Source of the DNA: Terriglobales bacterium
Lineage (GTDB): Bacteria; Acidobacteriota; Terriglobia; Terriglobales; Acidobacteriaceae
DNA length: 35,769 nt
Assembly (NCBI GenBank): GCA_015655315.1
Contig: JAATFH010000264.1
Span: 1 to 35,769 of the forward strand
Direction of reading: 5' to 3'
This document shows, in pieces, positions 25,326 to 34,299 of this stretch. Position 1 is the stretch's first letter; each line of letters opens with the position of its first letter. The position numbers and the translations under genes are program-made. Below the pieces are notes generated by a model. The model worked only from the letters and a program-made list of their open reading frames with translations. It was not told the DNA's origin and made no database searches.

Positions 25326-26105
25326 GTGGCCAGACAGCTCTTTACCGCCCAGCTTCAGCGCAAGTTACTGCTCTCCGATCCAGGGCAGTGCTACCATCTC
25401 GAGTTCGTGATCGATGAGCTTTCGCAATTGGACTTCCTGCCGGGTCAGTTCCTCTCCTGCGTCGCAGTCGATGGCAATGGAAAAGCCCAGACACGCGCCT
25501 ATTCCATTGCCTCGGCGCCGCGCGCAAACACGGTCGACCTGTGCGTAAATCGTGTCGAAGGTGGCTTTTTTTCAAACCTGCTCTGCGATCTCGAACCGGG
25601 CCAGACCGTGCAAATCCACGGACCGCACGGCCTGTTCACCCTGCGTCAGCCGCTGACGGACTCTATCTTCATCGCGACAGACACTGGCATTGCACCGATC
25701 CGTGGATTTATCGAATGGCTTTTCCCCGATAGCGGTGAAGACCGCAGTGGCGGACGTCCAATCTGGCTTGTGTATGGAACACGCTATCCGACTGACATCT
25801 ACTATCAGAAATATTTCGAGAGGGTAGCAGCCGAGCGCCATAACTTCCGCTACTTATCGACACTCAGCCACCCGAACGAGGATTGGGAGGGCCTGCGCGG
25901 TCCTGTACAGGAGCACGTCGCCGGAATTGTGACCGAGCGTACCCATCAGAAACACTCCGGTCCCACGGTCACAGTAGCAGAGCCGGGTGGATTCGACATC
26001 CACGCCTATATCTGCGGCCTGAGCGATATGGTCTCAGCCAACCGTGACAAGCTGAAGGAACTAGGCTGGCAGCGCAAGCAAATCATCTTCGAGCGCTATG
26101 ACTAG
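25326..26105 (+). CDS. FAD-dependent ferredoxin-NADP reductase-like oxidoreductase
   Basis: From the GTG at 25326 the product has 259 residues, normal for a bacterial FNR module. Earlier in-frame starts would overlap the divergent gene and add unrelated sequence. The FAD domain has [24 protein letters not shown] and the NAD(P) domain starts at [20 protein letters not shown], followed by [18 protein letters not shown] and a C-terminal [26 protein letters not shown] precedes the start. No iron-sulfur or globin domain is attached. It probably shuttles electrons between NAD(P)H and a separate carrier. It overlaps the convergent YifB gene by 4 bp at the stop codons. Lying head-to-head with the CysJ-like gene suggests a shared redox task, though no partner cluster is visible. 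Confidence 0.85.
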   Translation: MARQLFTAQLQRKLLLSDPGQCYHLEFVIDELSQLDFLPGQFLSCVAVDGNGKAQTRAYSIASAPRANTVDLCVNRVEGGFFSNLLCDLEPGQTVQIHGPHGLFTLRQPLTDSIFIATDTGIAPIRGFIEWLFPDSGEDRSGGRPIWLVYGTRYPTDIYYQKYFERVAAERHNFRYLSTLSHPNEDWEGLRGPVQEHVAGIVTERTHQKHSGPTVTVAEPGGFDIHAYICGLSDMVSANRDKLKELGWQRKQIIFERYD

Positions 26106-27661
26106 CTCCAGTAGCTCCGGTCCAGAGTCCGGTATTGAATCGCCTCCGCAATGTGCGGCACAGTAATCGACGGCGCGCCTTCCAGATCGGCAATCGTGCG
26201 AGCGACCTTCAGAATACGGTCATGCGCGCGCGCCGTCAGTCCCTGCTGTTGCATCGCCCGCTCCAGCAATCGCTCTGCGTCCGGTCCCAGTTCGCAAAAA
26301 GTCCGAATCTGCCGCGTGCCCATCTGTGCGTTCGAATAAATTTTCTCTGTAGCCCTGGTAAACCGCTCGCGCTGAATACCGCGCGCCGCCAGCACTCTCG
26401 CCCGGATTGCCGCCGAACTCTCGCTCGCCGCCCCGGAGCGCAACTCGCGATACTGCACCGCTGGTACTTCAATGTGAATGTCGATGCGGTCCAGCAGCGG
26501 ACCCGAAACCTTCGACACATAACGCTGGATCATGGGCGGAGTGCACAAGCACTCGCGCGACTTGTCATTGAAATATCCGCAAGGACACGGATTCATCGCC
26601 GCTGCCAGCATGAACGCCGATGGAAAGGTTAACGACATCGAAGCCCGTGCAATCACCACATTGCGATCTTCGAGCGGTTGCCGCATCACTTCCAGAACAT
26701 TGCGCGGAAACTCCGGCAGTTCATCGAGAAACAGCACTCCGTTATGCGCCAGCGACACTTCGCCCGGCCTCGGCACCGCTCCGCCGCCAATCAACCCCGC
26801 ATCGGAAATCGTGTGATGCGGCGAGCGGAAGGGCCGTTGCGTCACCAGACCCGCGTCCGCATCCAGCACTCCGGCGACCGAGTGAATCTTCGTCGTCTCC
26901 AGCGCCTCTTCAAAACTGAGCGGCGCAAGAATCGACGGCAGACGCTTCGCCAGCATCGTTTTGCCCGACCCCGGCGGCCCGATCATCAGAATGTTGTGCC
27001 CACCCGCTGCGGAAACTTCCAGTGCGCGCTTCGCCGTCTGCTGACCGCGCACATCGGCAAAATCGACATGGAAATGCTGCAGTTCTCCCAGCATCTCGGC
27101 AGTCTGCATGCGAAACGGCTCGGTGTGAATCCCGCCATTCCCCGCCGCATTGAGTAGTTCTCGCACTTCGTTCAGCGACTCGACGGGATAAACATTCACG
27201 CCTTCCACCACCGCCGCTTCGCGTGCATTGGCCTTCGGAATCACGAGATTCTTGATTCCGCGCACGCGCGCCGCAACCGCCACCGGCAGCATTCCGGAGA
27301 CAGCCCGCAGTCCGCCATCCAGACCCAGCTCGCCGACCAGCAGAAACTGACTCAGATCGCGAAGCTGCAACGCTCCATACGCGCCGAGAATGCCAATCGC
27401 CATCGGCAGATCGAACCCCGAGCCTTCTTTCTTGATATCAGCCGGAGCAAGGTTGATCGTGATGTGGGTCGGCGGCACATCGAAGCCGGAATTCTTGATT
27501 GCCGCGCGAACGCGGTCGCGGCTTTCGCGCACCGCCGCATCGGGCAGCCCCACGGTATGAAAATGGTCTTCGGTTGTTTTGATTCCGGAAAAATCAACTT
27601 CAACATCGATAATATTGGCATCGATGCCGTACACTGCGGCACTAAGAGCCTTAAAGAGCAT
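26102..27661 (-). CDS. YifB/ComM-family Mg chelatase-like AAA ATPase
   Basis: A 519-residue protein with the three-part family layout. The N-terminal ChlI-like domain (about 20-140) has [26 protein letters not shown] and [19 protein letters not shown]. The AAA core has Walker [16 protein letters not shown] (about 227-241) and Walker [21 protein letters not shown]. The C-terminal Mg-chelatase domain has [31 protein letters not shown] and [12 protein letters not shown]. ComM, the best known member, is a hexameric helicase that promotes branch migration during natural transformation. The start is a bare ATG after AACAATT. It stands as a single gene, divergent from the HEAT-repeat gene. Confidence 0.93.
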   Translation of the reverse strand: MLFKALSAAVYGIDANIIDVEVDFSGIKTTEDHFHTVGLPDAAVRESRDRVRAAIKNSGFDVPPTHITINLAPADIKKEGSGFDLPMAIGILGAYGALQLRDLSQFLLVGELGLDGGLRAVSGMLPVAVAARVRGIKNLVIPKANAREAAVVEGVNVYPVESLNEVRELLNAAGNGGIHTEPFRMQTAEMLGELQHFHVDFADVRGQQTAKRALEVSAAGGHNILMIGPPGSGKTMLAKRLPSILAPLSFEEALETTKIHSVAGVLDADAGLVTQRPFRSPHHTISDAGLIGGGAVPRPGEVSLAHNGVLFLDELPEFPRNVLEVMRQPLEDRNVVIARASMSLTFPSAFMLAAAMNPCPCGYFNDKSRECLCTPPMIQRYVSKVSGPLLDRIDIHIEVPAVQYRELRSGAASESSAAIRARVLAARGIQRERFTRATEKIYSNAQMGTRQIRTFCELGPDAERLLERAMQQQGLTARAHDRILKVARTIADLEGAPSITVPHIAEAIQYRTLDRSYWS

Positions 27662-27792
27662 AATTGTTTATCTGATAAGTGGCTGGAGTATAGCATCGCT
27701 CTCGCGCCGGCGTGCGCGGGAAGCTTCTTCACTGCCAGTTGTCAGGCAAACTTTAGGCACATGGGCCAATACAGAAGTCGCAAAGGATCGAG

Positions 27793-28818
27793 ATGCGTTT
27801 CTATAAGAATTTGGCTTTACTTACTTGCTGCCTCAGCCTGGGACTCACCGCGCTGGCTCAGGCCAATCCTCCAAAGCAACAGCAACCGAACGATAACGGC
27901 ATCGTCGGCGATACCGGCGAAGAAGCAGACCAGCCCGTCAGTATTCCCGTCTCTAACCAGACTCCCGCTCAGATCACCGAAACTGCCTGGCAAATGCTTG
28001 AGACCGGCGCGACGGCCCCAAAGGACTCGCAGGAGCAGCTACGCATCGCTGCGCTCAACGCTATCGGCACTCTCAAGGGCATACAACGTGCAGAAACAGA
28101 TTTGCAGACCGCCATCAAAGATCCAAAGGTCGACGTGCGCGTCGCAGCAGTCGTGGCCTCCGGAACCATGGAGGATGAAAACATGATTCCCATCCTGCGC
28201 CAGTCACTCGACGACCCCGCGCCCGAAGTTGTCTTCGCCGCTGCCGTCTCGCTCTGGAAGATGCACGACCCCACAGGCATCAACATTCTCTATGAAGTGC
28301 TTGCCGGCGACCGCAAGACCAAAGGCTCGTTCGTGCAGACAGGCAAGCGCCAGGCAAGTCAGGACCTGCATAATCCCAGCACGCTTGCCAGGATCGGCGC
28401 ACAACAAGGAGCCTATGCACTGCTCGGTCCCTTCGGCATCGGGCTCGACGCCGCAAGACTCATGATGCACTCCAATAACGCAAACTCGGCGCGCGTGCTC
28501 ACCGTTAACCTGCTCTCGCAGGACCACTCCGATGCAACCCGTGATGAGTTCATCGCCGCGCTCGGGGATAAAGATTACTTCGTGCGGGCAGGCTCAGCTC
28601 GCGTACTCGGCGAGTTCCACGGCAAGGAAGTCACCGACGCACTCGCAGGCATCTTCGGAGATAGCAAGCCTTCCGTGCGTTTCATGGCAGCCGCATCCTA
28701 CATCCGCAGCAGCCAGCCTCCACCAGCACCACCAGCGGCAGAGCCACAACCACAGCCGGATAAGAAAACTCCGCAGCGGCGTCCAAGAACGAAACCCGCC
28801 ACCGGAGGACTACAATAA
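27793..28818 (+). CDS. Secreted HEAT-repeat protein
   Basis: A 341-residue protein with a signal peptide (FYKNLALLTCCLSLGLTALAQ, cut near 23). A disordered, Gln/Pro/Asn-rich stretch runs to about residue 55. Three to four HEAT-type repeats follow: about 75-100, 106-135 (KDPKVDVRVAAVVASGTME) and 138-160 (LRQSLDDPAPEVVFAAAVSL), then, after a 60-residue insert with hydrophobic segments (GAYALLGPFGIGLDAARLMM), 245-300 (GDKDYFVRAGSARVLGEFHG, IFGDSKPSVRFMAAASYI). The tail is Pro-rich and basic. HEAT repeats mediate protein contacts; a role at the envelope is likely but unassigned. AAGGA precedes the ATG. It is 6 bp upstream of sdaA and probably cotranscribed with it. Confidence 0.82.
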   Translation: MRFYKNLALLTCCLSLGLTALAQANPPKQQQPNDNGIVGDTGEEADQPVSIPVSNQTPAQITETAWQMLETGATAPKDSQEQLRIAALNAIGTLKGIQRAETDLQTAIKDPKVDVRVAAVVASGTMEDENMIPILRQSLDDPAPEVVFAAAVSLWKMHDPTGINILYEVLAGDRKTKGSFVQTGKRQASQDLHNPSTLARIGAQQGAYALLGPFGIGLDAARLMMHSNNANSARVLTVNLLSQDHSDATRDEFIAALGDKDYFVRAGSARVLGEFHGKEVTDALAGIFGDSKPSVRFMAAASYIRSSQPPPAPPAAEPQPQPDKKTPQRRPRTKPATGGLQ

Positions 28819-28824
28819 GACTTC

Positions 28825-30210
28825 GTGAAGACGAGTCTCTTTGATCTTTTCAAGGTCGGCATCGGCCCATCCAGTTCGCACACGATGGGCCCGATGCGAG
28901 CCGCCAGACGCTTCACTCTCTCCCTCGAACAGACGGATTTGCTCAACCGCACCGCACGCGTGCAGGTCGAGCTGTATGGCTCCATCGCACTCACCGGATT
29001 AGGCCACGGCACTGACCGCGCCGTCCTGCTCGGCCTCGCTGGAGAAGAACCCTCCACCATCGATCCCGAAACCATAGAACCCAAGCTGCAACAGATTCGC
29101 AGTGCGCGCCAGCTCTCACTTGGGGGCCGCAAAACCATTTCCTTTCACGAAGCAACTGACCTGCTCTTTCACCGCGACAGAATGTTTCCCGAAGGCGCGC
29201 AGACCCAGCACCCTAACGGCGTGCGCTTTTCCGCCTTTGACAGCACAGGCGCAATCCTGGCAAGTGAAGTCTATTTCTCGATCGGCGGCGGTTTCATTGT
29301 TTCCGATGCAGAAGGTGCGGGCGATGCTCCCATGATGACTAACGCATCGTTGCCGCATCCCTTCAAAAGCGCCGCAGAGCTGTTAGAGATAGCGGCGGAG
29401 AAGCAACTCACTATCTCAGAGTTGATGCTTGAAAACGAATCGGCTCTCCGCTCGCCTGAAGAAGTGCGTTCCGGCATTTTTCGAATATGGGGCGTCATGC
29501 AAAGCTGCATCGACCGCGGCATGCGCACTGAAGGCATCCTGCCCGGTGGATTGAATGTGCGCCGCCGCGCATCGCGTCTTGCGCAGCGTCTCCGTGGCAA
29601 GGGATCAACAGACCCACTTGCTCCGCTCGATTGGGTCACCGTCTATGCTATGGCCGTCAACGAAGAGAATGCAGCCGGAGGCCGCGTCGTCACCGCGCCT
29701 ACTAACGGAGCAGCAGGCGTAGTGCCCGCCGTCGCGCGCTACTATCGCGACTTCATCCCCGATGCAGACGACGAAGGCATCCTGCGCTACTTTCTCGTGT
29801 CAGCAGCCATCGGCATCCTCTACAAAGAAAACGCTTCGATCAGCGGCGCAGAAGTTGGCTGTCAGGGATAAGTCGGCGTCGCCTGCTCCATGGCCGCCGG
29901 AGGACTGATGGCCGCAATGCAAGGCACCAACGGTCAGATTGAGCACGCCGCGGAAATCGGCATGGAGCACAACCTCGGTATGACCTGCGATCCCATCGGC
30001 GGCCTCGTGCAGATTCCGTGCATCGAGCGCAACGCCATGGGAGCAGTCAAAGCCGTGCACGCCTGTCGCATCGCCCTCAATGAATCGGAGAGCCACAAAG
30101 TCTCGCTCGATCAGGTCATCAAGACGATGTACCTCACCGGCCTCGACATGCAGTCACGCTACAAAGAAACATCGCTGGCAGGATTAGCTTTGAATATCAT
30201 CGAATGTTGA
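28825..30210 (+). pseudogene. sdaA: L-serine ammonia-lyase (type 2, 4Fe-4S) interrupted by one in-frame TAA
   Basis: The frame from the GTG at 28825 reads as a full L-serine dehydratase for 461 codons except for one TAA at codon 349 (29869-29871). The N-terminal beta domain has SLFDLFKVGIGPSSSHTMGP. The catalytic alpha domain has [20 protein letters not shown] and SGAEVGCQG[15 protein letters not shown]; family members read E at the stop, as in [13 protein letters not shown]. After it the same frame continues with [20 protein letters not shown] and [11 protein letters not shown] to a normal end. Cluster cysteines lie on both sides of the stop, so neither half alone could build the 4Fe-4S site. 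GAA to TAA is a single G-to-T change, with no other damage seen. It would deaminate serine to pyruvate and ammonia. Confidence 0.9.
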
Positions 30211-30227
30211 AAGCTACCAATAGAGGC

Positions 30228-30379
30228 TGTCATCCTGAGCGAAGTCTTTGCGCAGCAAAGACGTAGTCGAAGGATCTGCTTTTTTGCTCGTCCTGGTGCA
30301 AAACCAGGTTAACGAACGAGTCGTTAAGTCGTCGGCATCACAGGAGAAAAACAGATCCTTCGCTGTGCTCAGGATGACA
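30228..30379. repeat. Dispersed repeat, palindromic copy B
   Basis: The ends are perfect 13-bp inverted arms, TGTCATCCTGAGC (30228-30240) and GCTCAGGATGACA (30367-30379). Nested within are 11-bp arms CGAAGGATCTG (30268-30278) and CAGATCCTTCG (30352-30362), and three local hairpins: GTCTTTGC/GCAAAGAC (30244-30262), CCTGGT/ACCAGG (30292-30308) and TTAACGA/TCGTTAA (30309-30327). It fills the gap between the convergent sdaA and methyltransferase genes and could act as a two-way terminator. Confidence 0.85.
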
Positions 30380-30423
30380 TTTTTTCAAGAGAGTCACTTA
30401 GCTGTGGCCTTTAGCGCTAGCTT

Positions 30424-31236
30424 TCACCCAAGCCGCCCATAAGAAACCGCACACTCATACTCCAGCCGCACAACCCCATCCTTCTGATACTTCTCGAACA
30501 AAACGGCAATCGCATCGCACATCTCCGCATACCGCGCATGACCCGGCTTGGGAATGTAAGACGAAGAAACAATCCGTCCCTCCAGAGCTTCAAGCGACAG
30601 CAACTGCGCATTCGGAAAAATAACGCGCCGCATCTCAGAGGGAGCAAAAAATCCCTCAATCTTCTCCACCGTCAGATGTTGCCGCTGCACAACCTCGTAG
30701 TCGATGCCGAACTCACGCAGCAACTCTTCATAGTCATCATGAAAGCCATCGCCGCCAATGCGCCGCTCGTTATAGATCACCGCGCACCATCCACCCGGCC
30801 GCAGAACCCGTGCAAATTCATCCCGCGCGCGTTCCAGATCAAACCAGTGCAAAGCCTGCGCCACAGTCACCAGATCAAACGCATGAGCCTTCAAACCAGT
30901 AGCCTCCGCAGCGCTATCCACGCAACGCAGTTGCGGAAACCGCTCCGTCAGCGTCTCGCAAGCCGCGCGCATCTCAGCATTCGGCTCAACCGCAACCACC
31001 TCATACCCGCGCGCCAGAAATACTTCCGCCAACAACCCGGTTCCCGCAGCGATATCGGCAATCACCGAATCCGCCGTGAGCCTGCATTCTTTTTCCAGCA
31101 GCGTAACTACCGCATCCGGATACCGGGGCCGGAACTGCCGGTAGCTCTCGACGCACCCCGTAAAGCGATCGGGAAAATGTTGAGTGTCCGTCAGCGTTCC
31201 ACCGCCAGTGCCACAGAGTTTCCTCCACCCAGACAA
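30424..31236 (-). CDS. Class I SAM-dependent methyltransferase
   Basis: A methyltransferase of up to 270 residues. Motif I is [20 protein letters not shown] (about 58-77), followed by [17 protein letters not shown] (acidic end of strand beta2), [36 protein letters not shown] (motifs around beta4-beta5) and a C-terminal region with [18 protein letters not shown]. The family acts on small molecules or quinone-like substrates; the substrate cannot be told. The only ATG in frame lies inside the thiolase gene, giving a 46-bp overlap and a poor N-terminus ([13 protein letters not shown]). A CTG near residue 15, just after the thiolase stop, would fit better as an unusual start, with GGTGG upstream. 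It is downstream of the thiolase in the same transcript, probably coupled. Confidence 0.83.
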   Translation of the reverse strand: MSGWRKLCGTGGGTLTDTQHFPDRFTGCVESYRQFRPRYPDAVVTLLEKECRLTADSVIADIAAGTGLLAEVFLARGYEVVAVEPNAEMRAACETLTERFPQLRCVDSAAEATGLKAHAFDLVTVAQALHWFDLERARDEFARVLRPGGWCAVIYNERRIGGDGFHDDYEELLREFGIDYEVVQRQHLTVEKIEGFFAPSEMRRVIFPNAQLLSLEALEGRIVSSSYIPKPGHARYAEMCDAIAVLFEKYQKDGVVRLEYECAVSYGRLG

Positions 31237-32375
31237 AGTGTCGCTACACCGCGATGCACATCGCGCCGGATCATCTCGTAGATCAGCGTCACCAGCGCGC
31301 GCGCCCCGCTTGCTCCTATTGGATGCCCGATCGCGACCGCGCCGCCGTTCACATTCACTTTTTCAAACGGAATCCCCAGCTCACGCGTCACCGCAATCGC
31401 CTGCACTGCAAAGGCCTCGTTCAACTCAAACAGGTCAACGTCGTCCACCGTCCAGCCCGCCTTCGCCAGAACCTTCTGCACACCCGTCACCGGAGCCATC
31501 ATCACCCAAGCAGGATCGACGCCGCTCGTAGCCTGCGCGCGAATCCGCACCATCGGCTCAAGGCCCAGCAACTTCGCCTTCGCCGCCGACATCACCACCA
31601 GCGCGGCAGCCGCATCGTTCACACCCGGAGCATTCCCCGCCGTCACCGATCCATCTTTTTTGAACGCTGGCTTCAGCGCGCGCAGCGCTTCGAGGCTCGC
31701 ATCTTCGCGAATCGACTCGTCCCGCTCAAACAGCGTCGAAGCCTGCCCTCTCTTCTTTGCCGGAATCTCCACCGGAACCACCTGCGACTTGAAGCGGCAC
31801 TCCTTCCACGCCTCCGCCGCCTTGCGATGCGAGTTCAGCGCATACGCATCCTGCTCTTCGCGCGTGATCTTATACTTCTCCGCAACGTTCTCCGCCGTCT
31901 GTCCCATGTGGTAGTTGTTGAACGAATCCCAAAGCCCGTCGTTCACCATTGAATCGACCGCCGTCGCATTCCCCATGCGAAAACCGCTGCGCGCATTCGG
32001 CAGCAGATACGGCGCATTCGTCATCGACTCCATCCCACCCGCAACCACAATCTCCGCGTTCCCTGTCTGGATCGCCTGCGCCGCCAGCGCCACCGCCTTC
32101 AATCCTGAGCCGCAGACTTTATTGATCGTCATCGCACCCACCGCAGGCGACAACCCTCCATGCAGCGCCGCCTGACGCGCCGGATTCTGCCCCAGCCCAG
32201 CCGACACAACGTTGCCCATGATGCACTCATCGACCGTAGCCGCATCGATACCCGCGCGCTTCACCGCCTCGCGCACCGCTATCGCACCCAGCTGCGTCGC
32301 AGAAAAGTCGGACAACGTTCCCTGAAACTTCCCAACCGGCGTGCGCACGCCTGAGACAATCACAATCTCTTCCAT
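31191..32375 (-). CDS. Acetyl-CoA C-acetyltransferase (thiolase)
   Basis: From the ATG at 32375 the product has 394 residues, the standard length; an ATG five codons upstream lacks support, while GGAG lies 8 nt before 32375. The N-terminal domain starts [20 protein letters not shown]. The acylated cysteine is in [15 protein letters not shown] (about residue 89). The C-terminal motifs are [19 protein letters not shown] (catalytic His) and [13 protein letters not shown] (second catalytic Cys). It condenses or cleaves acetoacetyl-CoA. Lone genes of this type serve in ketone, polyhydroxyalkanoate or fatty-acid metabolism; neither phaB nor beta-oxidation genes are near. The 3' end overlaps the methyltransferase start. 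Confidence 0.94.
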   Translation of the reverse strand: MEEIVIVSGVRTPVGKFQGTLSDFSATQLGAIAVREAVKRAGIDAATVDECIMGNVVSAGLGQNPARQAALHGGLSPAVGAMTINKVCGSGLKAVALAAQAIQTGNAEIVVAGGMESMTNAPYLLPNARSGFRMGNATAVDSMVNDGLWDSFNNYHMGQTAENVAEKYKITREEQDAYALNSHRKAAEAWKECRFKSQVVPVEIPAKKRGQASTLFERDESIREDASLEALRALKPAFKKDGSVTAGNAPGVNDAAAALVVMSAAKAKLLGLEPMVRIRAQATSGVDPAWVMMAPVTGVQKVLAKAGWTVDDVDLFELNEAFAVQAIAVTRELGIPFEKVNVNGGAVAIGHPIGASGARALVTLIYEMIRRDVHRGVATLCLGGGNSVALAVER

Positions 32376-32459
32376 AACCACACTCCACACTTAGTTAGAC
32401 GGCAAACACACGAAGATATCAAGCCGGAGATGTAACAATCAATCGAAGGACTTCAGGCA

Positions 32460-33197
32460 ATGCGTGAACAAAACACCACACAAATCGGCGAACATACAAC
32501 ATCGCATGCCATCGCGCCGTGGTGGCACACCGTTCTGCTCATCGCGCCGCTTCTCGCCTTTTCATTGCTCGGCAGCCTCAAGCCCGCACATCAAGCACTC
32601 AGCCAGCATCATATTCGGCAATACCTCGTCACGCTTGCCTGGGAATGGATTCTCGCCGCGCTCGTCCTCTGGGGCATCCGCATGCGCGGAACTCCTCTTC
32701 GCCAGCTTCTCGGCGCGCGTCGCTCTACCTTGCGCGACTGGAGAGACGACATTATCTTCGCTGCCGGCTTTTGGATTGCGTCGGTCATGATCCTTATGGC
32801 CATCGGCATCCTGCTCAAGCTCGCGCATCTCCCGACGCCGCAGAAAGCTCTCGCGCAGCTGGCTCCACAAAATGCATTGGAGCTGCTGTTATGGATACTA
32901 CTCAGCATCTCCGCCGGTATTTGCGAGGAGCTTACCTTCCGCGGTTATCTGCTGCAGCAGTTCTCGCGCGCAGGCCGCAGCCTGTGGTTCGGAGCTATCG
33001 TCTCCTCTCTTCTCTTCGGCATCGCGCACGGATACGAGGGCGCGAGCGGCATGATTGCCATCACCATATTCGGTGTTCTTTTCTGCCTGCTCACAATCAC
33101 GCGCGGCAGTCTTCGCCCTGGAATCATGGCGCATGCATGGCACGATATCTTCTCCGGAATCGCTCTCATGCTGCTGAAACACGCGCATGCGTTTTAA
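32460..33197 (+). CDS. CPBP-family intramembrane metalloprotease
   Basis: A 245-residue polytopic protein with about seven hydrophobic helices. The CPBP (CAAX/Abi) signature is complete: motif 1 ICEELTFRGYLLQQF gives the Glu-Glu pair and Arg, motif 2 LLFGIAHGYEG gives a His, and motif 3 IMAHAWHDIFSG gives two further His residues. The family includes Rce1-type proteases and bacterial proteins for bacteriocin immunity or envelope proteolysis. AAGGA lies 9-13 nt before the ATG. It is divergent from the thiolase and lies directly upstream of the promoter of the lysine-rich peptide gene. Confidence 0.9.
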   Translation: MREQNTTQIGEHTTSHAIAPWWHTVLLIAPLLAFSLLGSLKPAHQALSQHHIRQYLVTLAWEWILAALVLWGIRMRGTPLRQLLGARRSTLRDWRDDIIFAAGFWIASVMILMAIGILLKLAHLPTPQKALAQLAPQNALELLLWILLSISAGICEELTFRGYLLQQFSRAGRSLWFGAIVSSLLFGIAHGYEGASGMIAITIFGVLFCLLTITRGSLRPGIMAHAWHDIFSGIALMLLKHAHAF

Positions 33198-33270
33198 GTT
33201 TTCGCCATCACTTTCGTCATGACTTCGATCCCGAACGAAACAGTCAATCGCAAAGTTTGTCATTTTTTTC

Positions 33271-33299
33271 TTGACACTCTTTTTTAGGAACTCTATACA
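33271..33299 (+). promoter_or_regulatory. Near-consensus sigma70 promoter
   Basis: TTGACA (33271-33276), a 17-bp spacer and TATACA (33294-33299) form an almost ideal housekeeping promoter, the best in the window. Transcription should begin near 33306. It would drive a short unit of about 165 nt containing only the lysine-rich peptide gene. Confidence 0.8.
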
Positions 33300-33306
33300 T
33301 TCGTTA

Positions 33307-33329
33307 ACTGCAGCATTTGTTGTTGCAGT
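33307..33329 (+). promoter_or_regulatory. 5'-terminal hairpin in the leader of the lysine-rich peptide gene
   Basis: ACTGCA (33307-33312) and TGCAGT (33324-33329) are perfect 6-bp arms around an 11-nt loop. The arms start at the predicted 5' end of the transcript, a position where hairpins can protect an mRNA from 5'-dependent decay. A ribosome binding site GGGAG (33339-33343) follows and remains unpaired. Confidence 0.45.
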
Positions 33330-33354
33330 ACACGAATAGGGAGAATAGAAAATT

Positions 33355-33423
33355 ATGGCAACCAAGAAAGCAGCAAAGAAGCCAGCGAAGAAGGCAACCA
33401 AGAAGGCAGCAAAGAAGAAGTAA
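33355..33423 (+). CDS. 22-residue Lys/Ala-rich histone-H1-tail-like peptide
   Basis: The frame encodes Met-Ala-Thr-Lys-Lys, then repeats of Ala-Ala-Lys-Lys, Pro-Ala-Lys-Lys, Ala-Thr-Lys-Lys and Ala-Ala-Lys-Lys-Lys, ending in TAA. Twelve of 22 residues are Lys and none is acidic. The pattern matches the C-terminal tails of histone H1 and of bacterial HU/Hc1-like proteins, but here no folded domain is attached. Support that it is a real gene: a near-consensus promoter, a leader hairpin, GGGAG 11 nt before the ATG, and a perfect terminator stem beginning 21 nt after the stop. It probably binds DNA or RNA without specificity, or acts on acidic membranes. The Lys codons AAG/AAA alternate in a repeat-like fashion, so slippage-driven length change is likely. 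Confidence 0.72.
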   Translation: MATKKAAKKPAKKATKKAAKKK

Positions 33424-33444
33424 GCAAGCAACCAGGCAACACCA

Positions 33445-33471
33445 AAGGGGGACGCCAATAGCGTCCCCCTT
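33445..33471 (+). terminator. Strong hairpin terminator after the lysine-rich peptide gene
   Basis: AAGGGGGACGC-CAATA-GCGTCCCCCTT is a perfect 11-bp stem with a 5-nt loop, G/C-rich at its core. The outer bases AACAC and GTGTT (33437-33441 and 33473-33477) may extend the stem further. It lacks a long T-run (AGTGTTTCT follows), yet its strength and position between two genes argue for termination of the short transcript before rsmE. Confidence 0.8.
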
Positions 33472-33528
33472 AGTGTTTCTGCGGCATTTCACTTTTCTGC
33501 GACAATAAAATTCTGACGACGCGCCCCC

Positions 33529-34260
33529 ATGACCAGACGTAGATGGATTGCCGATAGTTGGGACGAGCACACCGCATCGCTTACCGGCGAGCAGGCTTCG
33601 CACCTCATCCGCGTGCTCCGCGCGCAGCCCGGAACCGAGTACGACATCGTCGCCGGAGATCGAGTCTGGCACGGCGTCATCGCCGGCATCTTCGGCGACG
33701 CCGTCCGCTTCAACCTCATCGGCGAAGTAGAGTCCGATCCTGCTCTGCCCATCACCCTGCTGCTTTCCATTTTCAAATTCGATCGTCTCGAATGGGCGAT
33801 CGAAAAAGGAACGGAGCTGGGAGTCGAGCGTATCCTCCCCATCATCGCGCGCCGCAGCGAAAAACATCTCGCGCAATCGGCGCAAAATCGCGTGGAGCGC
33901 TGGCGCCGCATCGCCCGCGAATCCGCGCAGCAATCGCGCCGCTCCGATATCCCGGTCATTGAAGACGTGCTCCCGCTGAAAACAGCCGCGCGCCAGAGTA
34001 GCGAGGCCACTCGCATCCTGCCCGCCGAGCAGGAGCGCTCAACCTCGCTGCGTCACGCCGTCGAGGAAGCGATAAAGAAGGCCGGAGAGGAAATGCCGTC
34101 CATCCATCTGGCCGTCGGACCGGAAGGTGGATGGACAGCCGACGAAGAAGCCCTCTTCGGGGAAGAGGGCTGGAGATCTGTAAGTCTGGGACCGCGCATC
34201 CTCCGCGCAGAAACTGCGGCCATCACAGCAACAGCAGTCGTGGCTGCATTGCTGGAGTAA
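33529..34260 (+). CDS. rsmE: 16S rRNA m3U1498 methyltransferase
   Basis: A 243-residue SPOUT methyltransferase. The N-terminal PUA-like domain (about 1-70) has LTGEQASHLIRVLRAQPGTEYDIVAGD. The knotted catalytic domain has FKFDRLEWAIEKGTELGVERILPI, RSEKHLAQSAQNRVERWRRIARESAQQSRRSDIP, and the SAM-binding knot IHLAVGPEGGWTADEEALF and VSLGPRILRAETAAI, all diagnostic for RsmE. It methylates N3 of U1498 in 16S rRNA, at the decoding region of the small ribosomal subunit. It lies between the terminator of the peptide gene and a repeat-filled gap. In many genomes rsmE is near dnaJ, as it is here, though on opposite strands. Confidence 0.95.
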   Translation: MTRRRWIADSWDEHTASLTGEQASHLIRVLRAQPGTEYDIVAGDRVWHGVIAGIFGDAVRFNLIGEVESDPALPITLLLSIFKFDRLEWAIEKGTELGVERILPIIARRSEKHLAQSAQNRVERWRRIARESAQQSRRSDIPVIEDVLPLKTAARQSSEATRILPAEQERSTSLRHAVEEAIKKAGEEMPSIHLAVGPEGGWTADEEALFGEEGWRSVSLGPRILRAETAAITATAVVAALLE

Positions 34261-34299
34261 TTGCAGGCACCCTTAGAAAATTGCCAGCCTGAGCTGAGT

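Noticed and set aside
28825-30210. Stop-codon reassignment or selenocysteine as an explanation for the internal stops
   Set aside because: TAA and TAG both end other genes in the window normally, and selenocysteine uses TGA, not TAA or TAG.
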